Assembly: GCA_922989275.2 (NCBI GenBank)
Contig: OV277862.1
Coordinates: 64,989,832-65,053,831 of the forward strand
Direction of reading: 5' to 3'
Source of the DNA: Gari tellinella
Taxonomy: Eukaryota; Mollusca; Bivalvia; Cardiida; Psammobiidae
DNA length: 64,000 nucleotides
Shown here: positions 33,104 to 44,050 of the stretch, piece after piece
Numbering within the stretch: position 1 is the stretch's first letter
How the letters are laid out: each line of letters opens with the position of its first letter
The notes under the pieces: generated by a model
What the model was told of the DNA's origin: nothing
What the model saw: the letters and a program-made list of their open reading frames with translations, nothing else
Database searches by the model: none
Made by a program: the position numbers and the translations under genes

Positions 33104-34736
33104 GGTCGATATCTAGAATTTTCGAAACAAAATCTACATTGTATTGCATTGCGTCTGCGTTTTGCATATTTTAAACAGATAGAAGAACGTTTTCTCCACC
33201 GTAATATATTACAACAAGACTACAGACACAAAAACTAAAAGTTGATCGGGTTAGTCTGTTTAAATGTTTTAATATCATCCATTTCACTGTCAATATCGTC
33301 TAAAGGCACCTTCGCAAACAGCTTGGAACCAGAACATACGCCGATCAAATTTCAAACTATTTGACTGTTCGTTCATCCTGCCTTTAATTTTACTTAGAAA
33401 CGATAATACAGACAAACATATTGAAACAGAAGACGATGTTGCGATAAAGGGTTAAAACCCTCACGATACATTTGGCGATAAAAGGGTTAAAACCTATAAT
33501 GCTTGTGCCATACAAATCAGAACTAAGAGGCCACTTGCAATTGCAATGCATATCTTATTAACATTTCCCGATTGAACAAGACAAAAGGCAAACGGTATGT
33601 ACGATTATTAATTAATTAATAATTACGTCAAGGGATATGTATTCGGTAAGCATATCATAATGCTCGTCGTTACTTGAATGGATTTAGGGAGCGGATGAAA
33701 TTCTCCTTGCGAGCAATATATAGGATCCGCGTATGGAATAATGACATGCGTTTTTTCTGTTACTTTGGAAAAAATATTTATTTCTTTGTCTGAAAATGAT
33801 GTAGAGGGACCAAATCAAATTTCACGTGATGTTCGTCTTTCAAATTGACACAAACCAGGGCTCCTGTGTGACAATGATTCATTCAATGTTTTTGTAATCG
33901 TCTGAAAGACTAGATTAATTTAATGACAGTAAAATATCATAACAGAAACGGCAATGTTTCTCTCATTTTGTTTCTTTAAACTGAAAGTGGTTTTGCAACC
34001 GAATTCGAAACCAGTCCAGAGTACTGTTAATTGACAACGAACTAAACACGCATAGAAACATTGAAAGGCATTTTGCTGCCCAGTACAGGCTCCCATAAGT
34101 TTACGAACCGTGTCAAAAATTGCAAAAAAAAAAGATATCATATCGTACGGCAATCTCATTTTAATTTCACCAAGTAAAACTATGTTATACACCAATTTGT
34201 TTTATCGGAAGCGTGTAATGTTGTAGGTTTAACCTTTATCCAGCTGAATATTAATATATACCAGTCCACTCACTATGAACAGCTATCAGCCGAACTGTTA
34301 CATTGAAATATCAAAGAAGTAAATATTCACAGAGAAATGGAACATACTCATGTAAGATGGATTCTATTGTTAAATGATGCAAACACTGCTTAAAGACTAC
34401 CCCTCCGACAGCTTTCTGGTATATGTCTCTATTGTATTAACCCGTTACTCCATTGCCTGTTTTTAGTATTGGACACAGTCTGCATTACTGTAAGCCTGTG
34501 GAGAAACAGATTAATAAGCATGAGAACTGTTAGAACTCTGTGATATCGTTTGTTGGTATGTATCGACATCATTATGGTTCTATGTTGCGTTGATGTCGTA
34601 CAATGTTGTTCCGACTTCTCTGTCTAACAGAAGTTTTCTGAATTGGTCTTTTACGAATGCAATTTTTCCATTTCCATGACATTTTATCTAACCCATAACT
34701 TCATAGTCTATGTCTAGTTTTGAATACAGATGACAT
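33104..34736. other. intergenic, nothing recognised
   Basis: AT-rich DNA. A core fragment (GCAAACAGCTTGGAACCAGAA) is near 33313. The palindromic ATTAATTAATTAATAATT near 33608 is simple AT repeat. No gene. Confidence 0.4.
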
Positions 34737-34812
34737 TGTATAGCGGGTTAAATGTCAAGCAAAATATGCCTTAGACCTTCTGCTTTTCGCGCAGCCTGCT
34801 TTGAGCTACCTA
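34737..34812. repeat. family B fragment
   Basis: GCGGGTTAAATGTCAAGCA, then ATGCCTTAGACC, then TTCTGCTTTTCGCGCAGCCT and GCTTTGAGC. A diverged hairpin, no termini. Confidence 0.55.
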
Positions 34813-35599
34813 CTTCTAGACTATAGAAAATATTTCTTGTGTTACATTTTCATGACTCCAAACGAGTCAATAGAAATATTTTCCGCCATTGAGGGAAAAA
34901 TTAAAGGCTTTAAAATACAGATACGAAGATAGACGTTAAAACAAACTAATAAAGAAACGGACATTTTAACCAATCCATAACCATTGTTTTGTCTGATATT
35001 GTTCAGGAATGTCGATTTTAGAATCATTTGACCGTTGATCAAATTGTATGAATCCTGATGACACGCCGAATGTTTACTATACATTTAACGTAACGTATAT
35101 ATATTTTTTGGACAAAAATAGTACTTCATATAAGTAAATTAATAGTATAATTCATCTATTTAAAAAAAACTACATTAAAAAACATATACATTGTAGATAA
35201 TTCCAGGAAAATTTCCATAAAACGGCAGACTACTAATTACGTTTGACAGACAATTTCCCATGTGAGACTACTGTTGATACAAATGATTACCTTGAGAATA
35301 AATTGTCGTACGGCAATTGTCTAAAGATGCTCAAAATTTAGTCGTGTTAATCAAATCGTCAAATTTATTTTAATTTGTTAATCTATTAGATTTTACGCGA
35401 CAATGATGAAAAAATGCCATAAATGTTGGCACATGCCCACTTATATATATATGTGTGACTGTTCGTTGTGTAAACTTCCACATAGTCTTCATCGGCTCAA
35501 GCAAGGAACAATACATTATATTGTAGGATATTATCACTTCCTTGGAAACGAAACATCGATTAATTTTGAAAACTGTATTAGACGAAACTTTGACACGAT
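34813..35599. other. intergenic, nothing recognised
   Basis: No gene or structured repeat is recognised. Confidence 0.35.
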
Positions 35600-35850
35600 T
35601 TAACCCATTCCCCATAGCCTGTTTCTAGCATTAAAGATAGATGATCACTTAAAGTAGGTTGAAAGAAAAGCAGAAAGCGCCTTAAGGCGCATTCTGCTTT
35701 ACTTTCAGCCTGCTTTAATATATCATCTGCTAAAATACAGAAAATATTTCTCATGCTGCATATTCAGAACTGTATAAATTACACAAATTTTCTTCAGTGG
35801 ATGAATAAATGAAAGGCGTAAAAATGCGTATTTATAGGGTAATCGGTTAA
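35600..35850. mobile_element. TTAA-flanked MITE, family B
   Basis: Ends TTAACCCATTCCCCATAGCC and TATAGGGTAATCGGTTAA. The hairpin (about 35646-35717) has GCAGAAAGCGCC, TTAA turn and GGCGCATTCTGC. GATAGATGATCACTTAAAG on its left is the same border that precedes hairpins in the 30.7-32.5 kb array. Confidence 0.8.
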
Positions 35851-35874
35851 ACTTCTACTGAACGAACATTACAC

Positions 35875-36260
35875 TCTTAAGTAAATATAATTATAATAAA
35901 GTTAGTAGGATCTACTTTCGATAATCTCAACGCAGTCGATTCCACGGCTGTTGAAAATGCTTCCTTGAGATTTCTAAAAGACATTTAAAGGCTATATCTC
36001 CAAAACTTCTTGCAAACGCAGTCACGTGTTTCATGAAATCATTTACAAAATAGGGTTTAGATCAAATCCGGTTTTCAAACTCTTCATAGTATTATGCAAT
36101 GTTTCAAATTCTCTGCATACATACTACATGTATACATACAGAGGACATTATTTTAAATAGTTTTAAATCATACTATACAATACATTTTAAAAAATAGTTT
36201 TGCTCGGATATTTCCCAAATAGTAAACGTTTTCACGCAAAACCATCATCAGTGCTCTCAA
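35875..36260. repeat. dispersed repeat R, copy 2
   Basis: Counterpart of 9615-10060. Same-order words include AGGATCTACTTTCG, CGGCTGTTGAAAA, AAAGGCTATATCTCC, CACGTGTTTCATGAAATC and GGACATTATTTTAAATAG. No boundaries recognised. Confidence 0.55.
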
Positions 36261-36299
36261 GTACTTTAATTTTACCATTTTCTTCATACTTGCTCTGAA

Positions 36300-36400
36300 G
36301 TGTGGAAGGCTGGAAGTAAACAATGTTAAAAGAAAAGCAGAGTGCTTACCAAACGAGTACTCTGTTGTTTTTCTTTAAACCTCAATTCGCCAACCTAATA
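36300..36400. repeat. inverted repeat, B-like
   Basis: AAAGAAAAGCAGAGTGCTT faces GAGTACTCTGTTGTTTTTCTTT across CCAAAC. The arms resemble family B with substitutions. Confidence 0.5.
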
Positions 36401-36674
36401 GTTTGTTTTTATTGCTCCCTTTCTTTGTAATTGCCAACAGAATTGCAACAAAACCTATCAGGTTATACATCAATTGTCAGGCGTTACAGCGGATACTACG
36501 TTATTCTTTCCCAACGACGATAGTATGTACACTAAACGTTATTGTGTAAAAGAAATGAAATAAAGATATGATTATTCAGGTATAAATGTGTATATATACG
36601 TGCGATAAATACCGAAAGCTGTCGATGGAACATTTTGTTTAATTACTTAATCTTGCACTGAGCAGTACTATGTT

Positions 36675-36885
36675 TTAACCCATAACCCTATTAATACGCC
36701 TTTTTGCGCCTCTTATTATTCATCCACTGTTCCATTTTATATGAACATGAACATTTACCAGGAACAATATTTTATATTTTCCTATATACTATAGCTTAAA
36801 GCAGGATGAAAGTAAAACAGAATGCGCCTTAATGCGCATTCTGCTTTACTTTCAATCTGTCTTAAGTGTCATCATAAAAGTTAGG
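36675..36885. mobile_element. TTAA MITE, family B, right end missing
   Basis: Left end TTAACCCATAACCC. Core 36794-36866: CTTAAAGCAGGATGAAAGT...AACAGAATGCGCC, TTA turn, then GCGCATTCTGC and TTTACTTTCAATC. The right terminus is not found. Confidence 0.7.
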
Positions 36886-37373
36886 CAACTTGCTTTTATC
36901 AAACCGTATTTTGTCCAAATGGTTGAATAATAAACATTGAATACTCTGATCAGACTGATCCATCATGGTTTACTCTGTTTGACTAGGCATGTATGTCTAA
37001 ATATTTGAGACTATAATGGTATGTCATTTGTTTCGTTTTATGCTGTTGAAATTGTTGATGTTGTTCGAGAGCCGTGCGGTCTACGAAGGGCATATCATGC
37101 AGTCCTATGTTTCTCTCATGTGTGCGGCGGAAAGTTATGTGTTATCGTTTTTAGCTCGACTTTTCGAAAAGTGTTTGCGTCTGTGTCAGTGGTTAAGTGT
37201 TTCAGTCAAGTATTTTGTAAGAGAACATTTCTTTCTCAATAACTATAATAGGTATCCACTTGGTCTGGTCAGGATAGACACTATTTTGTTATCATATAGA
37301 CGCATCTTCGTAATTTTAGAAATACAATAAGACAGACGTTTTTGCCCTTTACATGTTGTTTGCGTAGTGTTTG
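36886..37373. other. intergenic, open frames not believed
   Basis: A 104-codon plus-strand frame (37016-37330) begins at GTG rather than ATG and contains GCTCGACTTTTCGAAAAG, a palindromic word common in bivalve repeats. No domain. Confidence 0.35.
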
Positions 37374-37438
37374 CAAAACGTTTGAATCCAAATCAGTCGC
37401 CGCGTGAAGCGGTGTCTGATTTGGATCCAAACTGTTTG
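37374..37438. repeat. family A core palindrome
   Basis: CAAAACGTTTGAATCCAAAT and AGTCGCCGCG face GCGGTGTCTGATTTGGATCC and AAACTGTTTG. Termini unclear. Confidence 0.7.
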
Positions 37439-37843
37439 ATACTAGTCTTATGGGTTTTATTTACTTGAAAGTGTATAAATTTAGATTTAACAATTTTTGC
37501 AGACGGCAGTTTCAAAGCAGACGATATCACAGCCGGATAAGGGTTACAACACACGCTATTCTGGCACAGAAAGGGTGAAGGTCATCGATCTTTCAATCAT
37601 TAGTACAATAACCCCAATTGGATTCAAATAAAACAGGGTTTGAAACAATGCTAATTGGATTTGCTAGACAAGTCGACATGTTATTGGTGAAATTAAGCTC
37701 TCTCGTTTTAACTTGTTCGTCCCCTGAACTTTCAGATGGAAAGTCCTAGTGCTGTAAAGTGTCAGTTCAGTATTTACTTTCTATGGTTGTTGATTAAATT
37801 TATTGCCAAACGATAAACACGGCATGCCCGGTCAGAGGGCTTC

Positions 37844-38059
37844 TTAACCCACTTGTGCCCATTGGATTCTTCCATGCTTTTATATTGGATTACTCCGTGT
37901 TTTACCAAAGGGATGCCTGGTCTAAATTTTCATTTTCATTTTGTTTTATATTGAGATCCCTATCAGCAAACAGTGTAGACTCTGATCAGACGCCGCATTA
38001 TGCGGCGTCTGATCAGTGTCTACACTGTTTGCCAAGGATCGTGGGCATAAATGGGTTAA
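37844..38059. mobile_element. TTAA-flanked MITE, family A2, full length
   Basis: Ends TTAACCCACTTGTGCCC and GGGCATAAATGGGTTAA. The core near the right end (about 37971-38034) has GCAAACAGTGTAGACTCTG, ATCAGACGCCGC and complement around ATTATG. Opposite orientation to 2263-2491, with AAATTTTCATTTTCATTTTG and GGATGCCTGGTC words shared. Confidence 0.85.
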
Positions 38060-38456
38060 TGCACCCTCTAATCTATGTATGGACTGTTTGCTTAGGGCAA
38101 GTCAAATACCCCTACAACACAATTTAACTTGTATTATCCCAACCTTTGGAAGTCCCGTTATCTCTGCACATGTTTTATAGGATATATATATCCAAAGTGT
38201 TCCTATTTTAATAACAGATGATACAAAAGCATTCAAATTAAGTGTGCATGTTGGATCAATAATTTTAAACGAACGGTCAAATGTTTTTTTTCTTCAAATA
38301 ACCAATAGAATAATTGATCCTCGGGCATTCCTCTAGAATCATTCATTTTTATACCAGATATGTGTTTAAAATGCTAGTAACAGCATAGTTAACTATCGCA
38401 TAATGGTATTTATAAAACTGATATCCCAATACGAAGAAACATAATTATAGGTAAGC

Positions 38457-38559
38457 GTCAAACGGATCCAAGGACAGACGTTGAGTTGCTTGGCACCTGA
38501 TCTGGATCCAAACTGTTTTGCGAATTCCGATCAAGTCATTATCGACAGGCAAACGTTAA
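38457..38559. repeat. family A variant, right part
   Basis: GTCAAACGGATCCAAGGACA, then GACGTTGAGTTGC, TTGGCACCTGATCTGGATCC and AAACTGTTTTGC, ending CGACAGGCAAACGTTAA. Core is eroded and the left end is missing. Confidence 0.55.
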
Positions 38560-38630
38560 ATGTTTGCAATGTAAAGAAACATCTTTGCTAAGCTATTAAG
38601 ATTTGAAAACATCGCTATTGCTTCTTGTTC

Positions 38631-38895
38631 TTACCATTCCATGAACAGATTTGCCACCAACGGAGAATCAGGAGATCCCATAGACGTGCCAAATTTTTCT
38701 TCAAATATCTGTTCACGAAACTGGAAATTTGTGGTGGTGAGAATGAACTCCAATAACTCCATAACGTCTTTCACTGCTAACTTTGTACGTTTCGTGAGAG
38801 TCGTATCCTGTTTTTGCCTGTGTTTTATGATGTTTAGAGATTTATCTATAGGGGTTTTAGTAAAAAGCGATATCACCTCTTACATGTTCACCTAA
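38631..38895 (-). pseudogene. Penelope-like RT, inverted N-terminal block
   Basis: The minus strand encodes the front half of the palm of a Penelope-like reverse transcriptase: VISLFTKTPID, a K/R-rich link, then EEKFGTSMGSPDSPLVANLF followed by MEW and a stop. This ought to precede the YVDD box, but YVDD lies on the opposite strand immediately beside it (38902 onward). The block therefore appears flipped in place. No intact protein can come from it. Confidence 0.8.
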
Positions 38896-39223
38896 ACTCT
38901 GGAAGCGATATGTAGATGACATCTTGGAGATCATTAGAAAAGGACAAGTGAAGAATCTAACCGAGCATTTAAATATAGTAGATACAACGAACAGTAGTGA
39001 AGAGGGGAGTGGGTGTCAGATCCCTTTTTTGGATACTTCGATTGTGCGGAGGGAAGATGGAACGGTTAAGTTACTAGTTTACCGAAAACCTACAATACGG
39101 ACGAATACCTGCAGTTTAATTCGCACCACCCATTATAGGAATAAACAACATCTTTTTGCGGTGCACGACGGTATGAATACATTGGCTTCGGGCGTTTACG
39201 ATAAACTTACCCTGCGAAGCTGA
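38895..39223 (+). pseudogene. Penelope-like RT, YVDD to YRKPT segment
   Basis: From about 38893, KLWKRYVDDILEIIRK gives the catalytic YVDD box, followed by IPFLDTSIVRREDG and LLVYRKPT, all diagnostic of Penelope-like RT. After YRKPT the frame shifts: the expected LQFNSHHP reading is in the next frame. An inverted repeat (left arm about 39138-39160, right arm about 39246-39269, GGAATAAACAACATCTTTTT and complement) breaks the coding sequence here. Confidence 0.85.
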
Positions 39224-39810
39224 TGTATTCATACCGCGTGAACTGCAAAAAGATGTTGTTTATTCCTTATATTTATATTTTTATTTTCTGTCTTGTCTAT
39301 TTATTGTGTAATTTGACCAGATTTGTTTTCATGTATATAAATATATCATATACCGGCCAAATAGGTTTGACAGATGTAATCCTGGATGTAACAGCCATTC
39401 GATCTCTATAATATGCGGTATGAAAAGTAGTCCAAAATACATGTTTCGGAGTTGATTACGAAGTCAAGATTTTACCCAGTAAACTGTGGCTCTGTGCTTA
39501 ACGAACACTTTTAAGACATTAAAAATAAACTATACAACTAAAATATATATTAAAAAATCGGTCGCCCATGTTTATTTCAGCCTAATTACACTCCATAGCA
39601 ACCATTAGCTGTTCGCTAGGTCGGTATATCTCCGCGGCGGAGACTCCGCCCTCTTTCTAACTGGCTGGAACCAGTTTCGATTTGTAGGTTCACCGAGAAT
39701 TGACCTGCATATTTTTAATACGATTACATAGAGACTTTACAGGTTGAATGTAAATATTAGTGCATTAACTCATTGTTATTCAGACGCTTATAGACAGTTG
39801 TTATTCGGAT

Positions 39811-40424
39811 ATGACAGAAGAAGTAGACCAGAAAAAGGAGATTGAACACATAAGTGACGCCCTTAAAGCATGTTGTTATCCACAATGGACCATTAAAAAG
39901 GTGCAAAATCAGGTAGATAACAGGAAGAGAGACGAACAAAGGAAGTGTAATGGGAGGAGAGATGAAACAAGTACAAAGGGTATGTGGTTATACCATATGT
40001 AAAAAAAAATGTATCGGAGGCGTTGGCGAGGGTGTTTTGTAAACATGATATTAGTGTGGCTATGGGGCCCATAAACACCGTTAGGAAAGCACTGGTGCAC
40101 CCAAAAGACAAAACAAAAAACGAGGAAGTATGTGGATGTGTTTATCGCATACCGTGCAAAAACTACAATGCGTCATACATCGGTGAGACAGGAAGAAAGT
40201 CCGAGACCAGGATAAAGGAACACAAAAAAGACTCAGATAATAGTCCACAAGTGTTTACAAGGTCAGAGCACAAGGCATCCCAGTCTACAGAACATGCAAG
40301 TGCAGGGACAAATCACATTGCGAGACACAACCATGTTATAGACTGGGAGGATGTGAAAATGATAGGCAGAGAAAACAACACATACCTGGGGAGATTAAGA
40401 AAATCACTATGTATCGTACAGTAG
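39811..40424 (+). pseudogene. Penelope-like element linker and GIY-YIG nuclease
   Basis: Two overlapping frames, 39811-40002 and 39984-40424, join by a frameshift. The first has EIEHISDALKACCYPQWTIK, the usual linker after the RT. The second has VCGCVYRIPC and YIGETGRKSETRIKEHKKD, the GIY-YIG endonuclease core, and ends with HNHVIDWEDVKMIGREN near the C-terminus. The nuclease would nick target DNA in an active element. Separation from the RT by about 590 noncoding bases and the frameshift make this copy dead. Confidence 0.85.
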
Positions 40425-40482
40425 GACAGAGTCATGAACAGGGACGAAGGGGGATATCAAGTGAGCTCCATCTACCGGCCTC

Positions 40483-40515
40483 TGTTTACTACGGGAAAAA
40501 TGCCCAGTAGTAAAC
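40483..40515. repeat. hairpin in the Penelope 3' region
   Basis: TGTTTACTACGGG and CCCAGTAGTAAACA pair with one bulge around an AAAAATG loop, 60 bases after the GIY-YIG stop. Confidence 0.75.
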
Positions 40516-40555
40516 AAAGCTTATGCCGTCATCCTCCAGTGGTCAATTTCACAGT

Positions 40556-40591
40556 CTGAAGAAGACACTCCAACGGAGTGCCGAAACTGTC
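40556..40591 (+). ncRNA. hammerhead-ribozyme-like motif, Penelope 3' end
   Basis: CTGAAGA (40556-40562) fits the hammerhead core CUGANGA. It is followed by a perfect 6-bp stem CACTCC/GGAGTG with an AAC loop, then CGAAAC (40582-40587) and TGTC. This order, CUGANGA, stem II, GAAA, then GUC, is that of the minimal hammerheads known in Penelope-like elements. Stem I pairs poorly and stem III would be almost absent, so activity is uncertain. Confidence 0.45.
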
Positions 40592-40624
40592 ATGTAAGTT
40601 TAAACGTATTTGGATGTGCGATTA

Positions 40625-41370
40625 GAAAATAATTTTATAATTGAATATATGCTATCCTGGTGAATTTCTTTCGTGATCAATAAAACACGCACACGCTGTG
40701 ACGGCTAAATGTGACGGTACACACGTAAACATGGATTCGAAAATGCATACGCCAAAATATGAAGCGCCGTTGCGTCGGTGCAAGTTGTTGTGCAAATGAA
40801 GTGTTAGAATCGAAATAATGAATTAATACCAGTGTCTCAACTATTTGTGTTCTATTGAACGATAAAACACTTGGATGAATTTATTATTTCTTAAATCTAA
40901 CACTAAAATGCAGACGTCGGTATACAAATAAAACTACCGTACTATATGGACAAAAACATGCGCCTAACGCTTTGATACACTACAGAGTTCAATCATCTAC
41001 CAAAACACGATTATCTATATCGATGCTCTTGCACTGTGAACGAAATCGAATTGTATTGTCTGAGTGATCACCAGTCTTTGAGGTCAATCCACCCTATAAC
41101 AAAATATGTCGTTTCTGACAAATTAGTTTACTACGCTCACAGTGAGGGGAACCATTTATTCCGGTTTAACCTTTCTTCTTTAATGACGACGTTTTTGAAA
41201 ACAATTTTGATGCAGATCGAACGCCGCGTAACGCGTTTAAAAATGACTTCAGTCATTCTGCCTTAAATGTAACTTTGAAACAATATTGCAGACATCAAAA
41301 TTGACGCCAATGACGTTGTGAAGGGATAAAATCTTATTATACTTTTTACAATGAAAGCGTTAACAACACT
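40625..41370. other. intergenic with a fragmentary MITE core
   Basis: GATGCAGATCGAACGCCGCG followed by TAACGCG at about 41210-41237 is half of a family A core. No gene. Confidence 0.4.
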
Positions 41371-41586
41371 TTAACCCCTTCACTGCCTTATCCCTAGTAC
41401 AAGAGTAATTTGCAAACAGTTTGAATCCTGAACAGACGCCGCGTTACGCGGCGTCTGATCAAGATTCAAGCTGTGTGCCACTCATTTCAATATTTCTGAT
41501 ATCAAAATACCCAAAAGTTAAATTTTAGAAACAAAAGCAGACGACAAATGTTTCAATTGATAACGTCACGGCAGTGAAGGGGTTAA
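41371..41586. mobile_element. TTAA-flanked MITE, family A, full length
   Basis: Ends TTAACCCCTTCACTGCC and GGCAGTGAAGGGGTTAA, perfect inverted repeats. The core (about 41412-41476) has AGACGCCGCG, TTA, CGCGGCGTCTG. The CRE position near the right end reads TAACGTCA, one base off. Confidence 0.9.
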
Positions 41587-42009
41587 CAGTCGAAAGTGTT
41601 GACGACCGCTTTAATTATAAATTATAACTCGGCAAATGTGTGTAAACGATGTCTCCCCCGATTTAACGGCCAAACTATACAAATAGTAATTATTATGCTT
41701 CTACAATAGCGCTATTCGCGAAAGTGATGGTTAAAGTATTCTAACCCTGAAGGTAGTAGTGTAGTGGTTATGTAAAATTAATATTTTAAATGGATTCTTA
41801 ATTTGTTTTCCATCCTTTATTTGTGAAATAAAAACTTCATCCTATGAACACTGTTAGAGTTTAAGAGGAAACTGTCATGGAGCACCAATAAAGGGCCATT
41901 TTGAGGAATACAAGGGTCATAATTCCAACGGGCCTAGCTATCGAGCTTGGTCTCCTTTTTTATAACAACAAACATTTTCAGAAAGTTGAAGATCAGATGA
42001 AAAGCAATG
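41587..42009. other. intergenic, nothing recognised
   Basis: The last 130 bases (GGGCCATTTTGAGGAATACAA onward) may be the border of the tandem repeat that follows. No gene. Confidence 0.35.
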
Positions 42010-42760
42010 TCTTTGTAAACACACAAATGCCCCCAGCCAGCATCATTTTCGGTAATGTAATGCTTATTTGCAAAAGTAGGTCAACAGTCAAGGTCACTTG
42101 ATCATAAAACATTGGTATGGTTGGAAAAAATAAACACAAGAGAGAAACAATGTACAAAGTATGGAAGCTCAATGCTTACTGATGCATATGTTATAGACAT
42201 TTAAAGATTTATACAAAAGTAGGTAAAAGGGCTAAAGTGTTGGCATGGTTGAACAGGTCTTAACAAACGAAAAATACATACAAAATTTAAAAGTGTTGGG
42301 TTCACTGATTCAAATGTTATAGGCATTTAAATATTTTTATAAAAGTAGGTCAAAATCAAGGTCAATGTCACAAGGGTATAAATGTTGATACGATTGGAAA
42401 GATCTTGACACAGGGAAGAAACATGCTAAGTACAAAAGGCCCATGTGCAATAAAACAATAGTTATAGCCAATGTTAAACTTTTTGGTTAAATTTTTATTA
42501 AATAGGTAATGGTTACATGGTCAAAAAGATTGGTAAAACATTGAAAATGTCTTAACAAAAGAAACGTACATACAAAATATGAAAGCCCTAGGCCTTCTGG
42601 TTCAAATGTAATCGGTATTTAAAGACTTTTACAAAAATAGGTCAAAGGTCAAGGTCACAAGGAGAAAAAATGTGTATGGTTGAAAAGGTCTTGACACAGG
42701 GAAGACACATGTCAAGTATAAAAGGCCCATGCATAATAACGCAATGGTTACAGCCAATGT
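42010..42760. repeat. tandem repeat, about five 150-bp units
   Basis: Each unit has AAAAGTAGGTCAAAGGTCAA, GTATGGTTGAAAAGGTC, TTGACACAGGGAAGA, AAAGGCCCATG and TTATAGCCAATGTT-like words in order, with considerable divergence between units. No coding sequence. Same general style as 13640-14110 but a different unit. Confidence 0.7.
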
Positions 42761-43887
42761 TATTCGTTGTGTTCCTGGTGGGGTTACACGATGTGACAAC
42801 TGCCTTTTATTACACCTCGCTTTGAGTTACAATGTTAAATTCCCATAGACCTACAGTTAACATTTTGCATGTCTTTTACATCTATCCAAAATATACTGTC
42901 ACTCTTTATGATATTCTTTTTGTGACGTCACTCTAAAGTACATTACTTTTTTCTCCGTCTGAAAACGTACTGTCAGCATTGACGTGAATTTCGCTATTGG
43001 CGATATTAGAACGTTTTAAAAAGTGGTAACTTCTAATCAACTTTTGGCATTTTCTGTACAAGTTGCTTCCTTTTGTCCATTCCTTAACGAGTTGCCACCA
43101 TTTCGGAAGAGGATATTTGCCACCTAGACAATGTAAAGACGCAGTTTCTTCAATTTACGTATCATAAAGTTCTTCTTTCTTTCTTGTAATATAATTATAA
43201 ACAATGTGACGTCGTAAGACGGTGACGTCATTTCCCGCGTTACGTACATGTCCGCGCTAAATTGGTATTCACAACACATTTTATACGAATAAAACGATTC
43301 CAAAGCCAGGGTTGATAAGCTCGGTGTAATAAAATAAATATTAGATGTCAGTTTTCTGATATTTATATAATGTTCTAGACGTCTAAGATAGTCTGGACAC
43401 GTCGTTCGATCCTCATCCCTATCTTCATCCATCACCAAACTGGAGGTTCAAAGTTCAATAGAACGTGAGAGACCGATAAAGAAATGGTCAGGTTGTGTCA
43501 ATGCTGACATGAATGTATGCAACTTTGGTAATCTTAACCCACTTGACAGAGATGCATAGAGAGCAAGTATCAGACGTACTTGGTTGACTGCTGCATATCT
43601 TAGCTGCTTGGACATATGCAGTAGATGTCAAATAAAATCAGGATTAAGAGAAAGAACGACACAGATTCAGTGAATACCTGGTGTCTGAACGTGCTGAAAA
43701 CTGCATTAAGTTAACATATTTGTCTTCTTCACTTTAAGATCAATGACGGAATGAAGAATATTGTTAGGCATCCGAAACTATTTTTGTGTAGTAAGGTCTT
43801 CCTGTACATATTTTGTTATGCATGATACCAGAAATTTAGTATTCTATCTCTAAAATTTTCTATTACTCGTGATATGTTGATTACCTG
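42761..43887. other. intergenic; one doubtful minus-strand frame
   Basis: A 104-codon minus-strand frame (43438-43124) starts with ATG and an acidic MVMDEDRDEDRT, but shows no domain and becomes AT-rich. It could be a first exon but is not supported. The rest is unremarkable. Confidence 0.3.
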
Positions 43888-44050
43888 TTAATAATGGTTG
43901 TTTTTATATAGATCTAATAAATTAAATGGACTTACGACACTAATCAATTCATTGAAGTAAACTGATTGCCTTTTAATAATGGTTGTAAATTTTATATAAT
44001 AAAATAAATAGACTTACGACACTAATCCATTCAGAGATATAAACTAATTC
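43888..44050. repeat. two-unit tandem duplication, period 85
   Basis: TTAATAATGGTTGT occurs at 43888 and 43973, and each is followed by ATATA, AATAAA and GACTTACGACACTAATC. A simple local duplication. Confidence 0.75.

Noticed and set aside
37140..37170. GCTCGACTTTTCGAAAAG palindrome as a regulatory site
   Set aside because: Common repeat word in bivalve DNA; nothing nearby supports a regulatory role.
37016..37330. 104-codon plus-strand ORF
   Set aside because: Starts at GTG, hydrophobic AT-rich text without domain, overlaps a repeat palindrome; not supported.
43124..43438. 104-codon minus-strand ORF with acidic start
   Set aside because: ATG-led but no recognisable domain and no splice evidence; kept only as a note in the gap entry.
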